Positions 6,310 through 8,078 of a DNA stretch of 8,078 nt are shown here, piece after piece. The notes under the pieces are model-generated. The model was given only the letters and a program-made list of their open reading frames with translations, was not told the DNA's origin and searched no databases. Where the stretch lies: NCBI RefSeq assembly GCF_042219825.1, contig NZ_JBHJHQ010000012.1, positions 1 to 8,078 of the forward strand. Reading direction: 5' to 3'. Position numbers and translations under genes: made by a program. Each line of letters opens with the position of its first letter. The first letter of the stretch is position 1. Source of the stretch: JBHJHP01 sp042219825. GTDB lineage: Bacteria; Bacteroidota; Bacteroidia; Bacteroidales; UBA5342.

Positions 6310-6909
6310 TTATTCAACGTCTATTTGTCCATTTTTATTAATCAACAAAGTTTTTCCTTGTCCGACATCAGTAATTGGAATTGTCAAACTAAATCCAAAT
6401 TCAAAATTTCCAATCTTTTTATCAAATCCTCTATAATTAGGAAATAAAAGGACTGAATAATCTCTCAATGTCTCAGGAAGTACTTTAAAAAAATCAATTT
6501 TTGTTATCGTATCATTTAAAATCAAATTCCCATTTTTTGTAATCGAAATCTTCAGGCAATAATTATGTGTTATGAAATTATCATCAGACTCCCATACGTA
6601 TTCTTTAGGAATATTGACAGCACTATCAAAAGAACAATAATATAATGCACTCATATTAAATGTATCGGAGTTATCAATTACCAAATCATCAAATTTTTGT
6701 TTCTGATTATAATTGTCAATATAATCCTTTCTCATTTTTCCAAAATCCTCATCAATCTCTTCTGCAGTATCATTATTCTCAGTCATTTTATTATCTACTG
6801 GATTTAAAACAGAATCGGTCGAATTTGAATTTTTTGTATCAGTCGTTTTAGAGTTTTGATTGCAACTAATCAATATCACTAATCCAAATATTATCAATAA
6901 TGTTCTCAT
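6310..6909 (-). CDS. Lipoprotein of unknown function (199 aa)
   Basis: A short lipoprotein signal ends in the lipobox LISC with C16 (MRTLLIIFGLVILISC), followed by Asn and a long asparagine, threonine, serine and aspartate-rich linker to about residue 50. The linker is typical of surface- or outer-membrane-tethered lipoproteins of Bacteroidota. The rest (about 60-199) is a compact domain with aromatic and strand-like stretches (NMSALYYCSF; YCLKISITKNGNLIL; FGFSLTIPITDVGQG). I do not recognise the domain. The start at 6909 is 26 bp from repeat S9, and the stop is 11 bp from S8. It is alone in its cassette. Confidence 0.8.
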   Translation of the reverse strand: MRTLLIIFGLVILISCNQNSKTTDTKNSNSTDSVLNPVDNKMTENNDTAEEIDEDFGKMRKDYIDNYNQKQKFDDLVIDNSDTFNMSALYYCSFDSAVNIPKEYVWESDDNFITHNYCLKISITKNGNLILNDTITKIDFFKVLPETLRDYSVLLFPNYRGFDKKIGNFEFGFSLTIPITDVGQGKTLLINKNGQIDVE

Positions 6910-6935
6910 TGTTACGGTTTTTCCAAATGTGCTAC

Positions 6936-7059
6936 AACGGTAAATTGTATGAGTAGTGGCAGATTGCGTGGTAGTTTCCTGTCAAACCGCTACGCAGTTT
7001 GAGCGGGCTACAAACCTTAATATTTACCACATCGCCTGCCATTACTTATACAAAGTGTT
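6936..7059 (-). repeat. Cassette boundary repeat S9, type d (attC-like, divergent)
   Basis: A 124-bp repeat, AAC 6936-6938 to GTT 7057-7059, related to S6. The outer arms TTGTATGAGTAGTGGCAG and CTGCCATTACTTATACAA pair with two G-T wobbles. A central hairpin TCAAACCGCTACGCAGTTTGA is also present. The arm sequences differ from S6 while pairing is kept. Confidence 0.8.
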
Positions 7060-7070
7060 GTAGCCAGTTG

Positions 7071-7589
7071 TTATTCAATTAGTTTCATAAATTCTTCTAA
7101 TTCTTCTCGTGTATAAACTCCTCGGTTCAAAGCTGTCATTCCTCCTTCAATTCTTGCGTTAACTTGAGGCGCATTTACAAGTTTATTGTCAATTATTAAT
7201 CCTAATCGTTTGCCGATTGACTTTCCAGTTGCTTCTGCCCATAGGTCAACATATTTTTTGTTTATCCGAATTGATAAACCAATATAATCATCATATTGTC
7301 CTTGAAAATCCGTTTCGAAAATCTCAACTTAATCAAAATGCTCTTTTACTAAAATCGGTTTTGGGTCAACAAAATAAATCTCTTCTGTTTTGTCAAGATT
7401 CATTTTAAATCCAGGCTCTGTGTCTGAAAGGTAATACCAACCAGTTGCTAAAACAGAATCCGCCATATTTTTCTCATAAACCGAATTTAAGTCAATCTGT
7501 TTCGTTTTATCAGGTTTCTTTTATCCATTGCAACTTGACGTACTTATCAAAGCGCTTAAAATTGTCACATAAAATAAAAATTGTCTCAT
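7071..7589 (-). pseudogene. SecD P1-head-like lipoprotein interrupted by two in-frame TAA codons
   Basis: The frame runs from ATG 7587-7589 to TAA 7071-7073 (173 codons) with two internal ochre stops, at 7521-7523 (codon 23) and 7329-7331 (codon 87). The first 22 codons encode a lipoprotein signal, MRQFLFYVTILSALISTSSC, lipobox C20. The last part matches the P1-head subdomain of the SecD/SecDF export proteins: YIGLSIRINKKYVDLWAEAT, then IGKRLGLIIDNKLVNAPQV (125-143), then GG and TREELEEF. In SecD this region sits in the periplasm. Free lipoproteins with it are likely folding or export-related, but function is unknown. It overlaps the upstream 92-aa gene by ATGA (7586-7589), so it was the second gene of a coupled pair. 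Each stop could arise from a single base change in CAA, AAA or GAA. Decay is the simplest reading. Confidence 0.8.
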
Positions 7590-7864
7590 TTTAAAATCTG
7601 GTAAAATTTATCAATTAAGTCTTCGCAAATCCGACCGAAATTAGTCGGGTTATAATCAATGTCAAAACCTTTATAAATCAATTTATCTTTAATCAATTCG
7701 TCAAGTTCAATTGCCTTATCAATATTTTCAAATATCAACATATAAGCTTTCTCATTAAGAATTTCAAGGTCAAAATAATCTGTTTTTGATTCAATTATCT
7801 CATTAATTACATCAAGTTCAGATTTATTAATCCTCAAATTTATATGTTTAGTAGTATCGTTCAT
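7586..7864 (-). CDS. Small cytosolic protein of unknown function (92 aa)
   Basis: A compact protein, rich in Ile, Leu, Asp, Glu and Lys, with no signal peptide or membrane helix. It contains several predicted helical stretches (ELDVINEIIESK; FENIDKAIELDELIKDKLI) and ends CEDLIDKFYQILK. It may be an immunity-like or regulatory protein, but nothing specific supports that. The start at 7864 lies 12 bp from the AAC of repeat S10, the tightest spacing in the array. The TGA stop overlaps the start of the SecD-like gene as ATGA, so the two are translationally coupled. Family not recognised. Confidence 0.7.
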   Translation of the reverse strand: MNDTTKHINLRINKSELDVINEIIESKTDYFDLEILNEKAYMLIFENIDKAIELDELIKDKLIYKGFDIDYNPTNFGRICEDLIDKFYQILK

Positions 7865-7876
7865 TCAATTGGCTAC

Positions 7877-8006
7877 AACGTTCCCGCGGTATGGTGTCGT
7901 GCGGTTGACTGTCCCACGAAGTGGAGACTGTCAAGCAGAAAACGACGACATACGGAATGTGAATTTGCAAATTAAAACAAAACCGCATGCACTATGACCG
8001 CGTGTT
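7877..8006 (-). repeat. Cassette boundary repeat S10, type a (attC-like)
   Basis: A 130-bp repeat, AAC 7877-7879 to GTT 8004-8006, nearly identical to S1 through its first 60 bp and right arm. Hairpin loop GAA between CCAC and GTGG. It ends in GTTGTGTGC, the left end of the next cassette, which runs out of the window. Confidence 0.85.
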
Positions 8007-8024
8007 GTGTGCTGCCATTTTTTA

Positions 8025-8078
8025 CTATGAAAAAAATCCTCCAAGCCAGTTTATTTGAAGTCTTCCATTTTCAAGTCT
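8025..8078 (-). CDS. 3' end of an unidentified gene entering from the right edge
   Basis: Seventeen open codons, RLENGRLQINWLGGFFS, end at TAG 8025-8027, 19 bp from the GTT of S10. That is the usual stop-to-repeat spacing here, and the strand matches all other genes. A second minus frame ends at 8051-8053 and is a possible alternative. No family can be assigned. Confidence 0.35.
   Translation of the reverse strand, partial: RLENGRLQINWLGGFFS

Larger units (their letters stand above)
1..8078 (-). mobile_element. Integron-like array of single-orientation gene cassettes separated by attC-like folded repeats
   Basis: Ten related palindromic repeats separate nine complete cassettes and two edge cassettes, with all supported genes on the minus strand. 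Each complete cassette has private complementary ends: the bases after GTT at its left edge match the reverse complement of the bases before AAC at its right edge. Left-end sequences are GTTGTGCGTA (201, with two G-T wobbles), GTTAGCGAGC (1055), GTTGGTGTGC (1936), GTTAAGTGTA (2751), GTTGTACAC (3999), GTTGTGTGC (4419), GTTGGGCAC (5595), GTTGTAGCAC (6296) and GTTGTAGCCA (7057). The matches usually resume after one or two mismatched or wobble positions. In integrons the start of a cassette is complementary to the inverse core beside its gene end, and this reproduces that rule. Read on the minus strand, each stop codon lies 0-45 bp before the AAC side of the site, as in integron cassettes. No integrase, attI or shared promoter is in view, so the mechanism is inferred. 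The boundaries and end pairing are directly visible. Confidence 0.7.

Noticed and set aside
6167..6447. Plus-strand ORFs of 83 and 89 codons across repeat S8
   Set aside because: Both cross the repeat and lie antisense to the lipoprotein gene; chance frames through a structured repeat.
7217..7408. Plus-strand ORF of 63 codons
   Set aside because: Antisense to the SecD-like reading frame, whose domain match is clear.
74..8006. CRISPR array
   Set aside because: Repeats are 122-130 bp, diverge in sequence, and are separated by whole genes of variable length.
74..8006. Repeats as simple Rho-independent terminators
   Set aside because: The stems are long and imperfect with no consistent T-run after them, and termination would not explain the private complementary cassette ends.
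8027..8078. Plus-strand start MKKILQASLFEVF running off the right edge
   Set aside because: Every other gene is on the minus strand, and a minus frame with a stop at the usual distance from S10 occupies the same bases. It cannot be excluded.

Overview
The window reads as a cassette array from a member of the Bacteroidota. Supporting signs are the AT-rich genes, short lipoprotein and signal-peptide proteins of the flavobacterial or cytophagal kind, a TonB C-terminal-like domain and a SecD-like lipoprotein. Genus cannot be told from the sequence. Every gene I can support is on the minus strand. No integrase, transposase, tRNA, rRNA or CRISPR array is visible.

The layout is strictly modular. 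Ten copies of an imperfectly palindromic repeat (S1 to S10, 122-130 bp, richer in G+C than the genes) start with AAC and end with GTT. They lie at 74-203, 928-1057, 1809-1938, 2625-2753, 3872-4001, 4300-4421, 5468-5597, 6175-6298, 6936-7059 and 7877-8006. Between them are nine complete cassettes of one or two genes (one has none), plus a partial cassette at each edge. The repeats fall into four types: a (S1, S7, S10), b (S2-S5), c (S8) and d (S6, S9). Their sequences differ, but paired arms change together, so a folded structure seems conserved.

The strongest signal is that each of the nine complete cassettes has its own complementary ends. The bases after the GTT on one side of a gene are the reverse complement of the bases before the AAC on the other side, over about 9-14 bp, and the sequence differs from cassette to cassette. 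Examples are GTTGGTGTGC with GCACACCAAC, and GTTAAGTGTA with TACACTTAAC. The match runs across the gene, not across the repeat. This is what an integron gene-cassette array looks like when read on the minus strand: gene, stop codon, inverse core ending in AAC, folded attC-like site, GTT, next cassette. The integron-type mechanism is an inference, because no integrase is in the window and the sites do not match a standard attC family that I recognise.

Cargo from left to right: the start of an unknown gene (edge); a TonB-C-like secreted protein with a one-base frameshift; an overlapping pair (small two-helix membrane protein, secreted protein); an anchored protein with a possible 35-codon gene upstream; a YaaC-like protein; a non-coding cassette with internal inverted repeats; a PD-(D/E)XK nuclease of the NucS/DUF91 kind; a membrane protein; a lipoprotein; a pair made of a small cytosolic protein and a SecD-P1-head lipoprotein broken by two in-frame stops; and the end of another gene (edge). 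Most cargo is exported or membrane-bound. The YaaC-like protein and the nuclease are the best candidates for a DNA- or phage-related role. Two cassettes are damaged, as expected of a store of dispensable genes.
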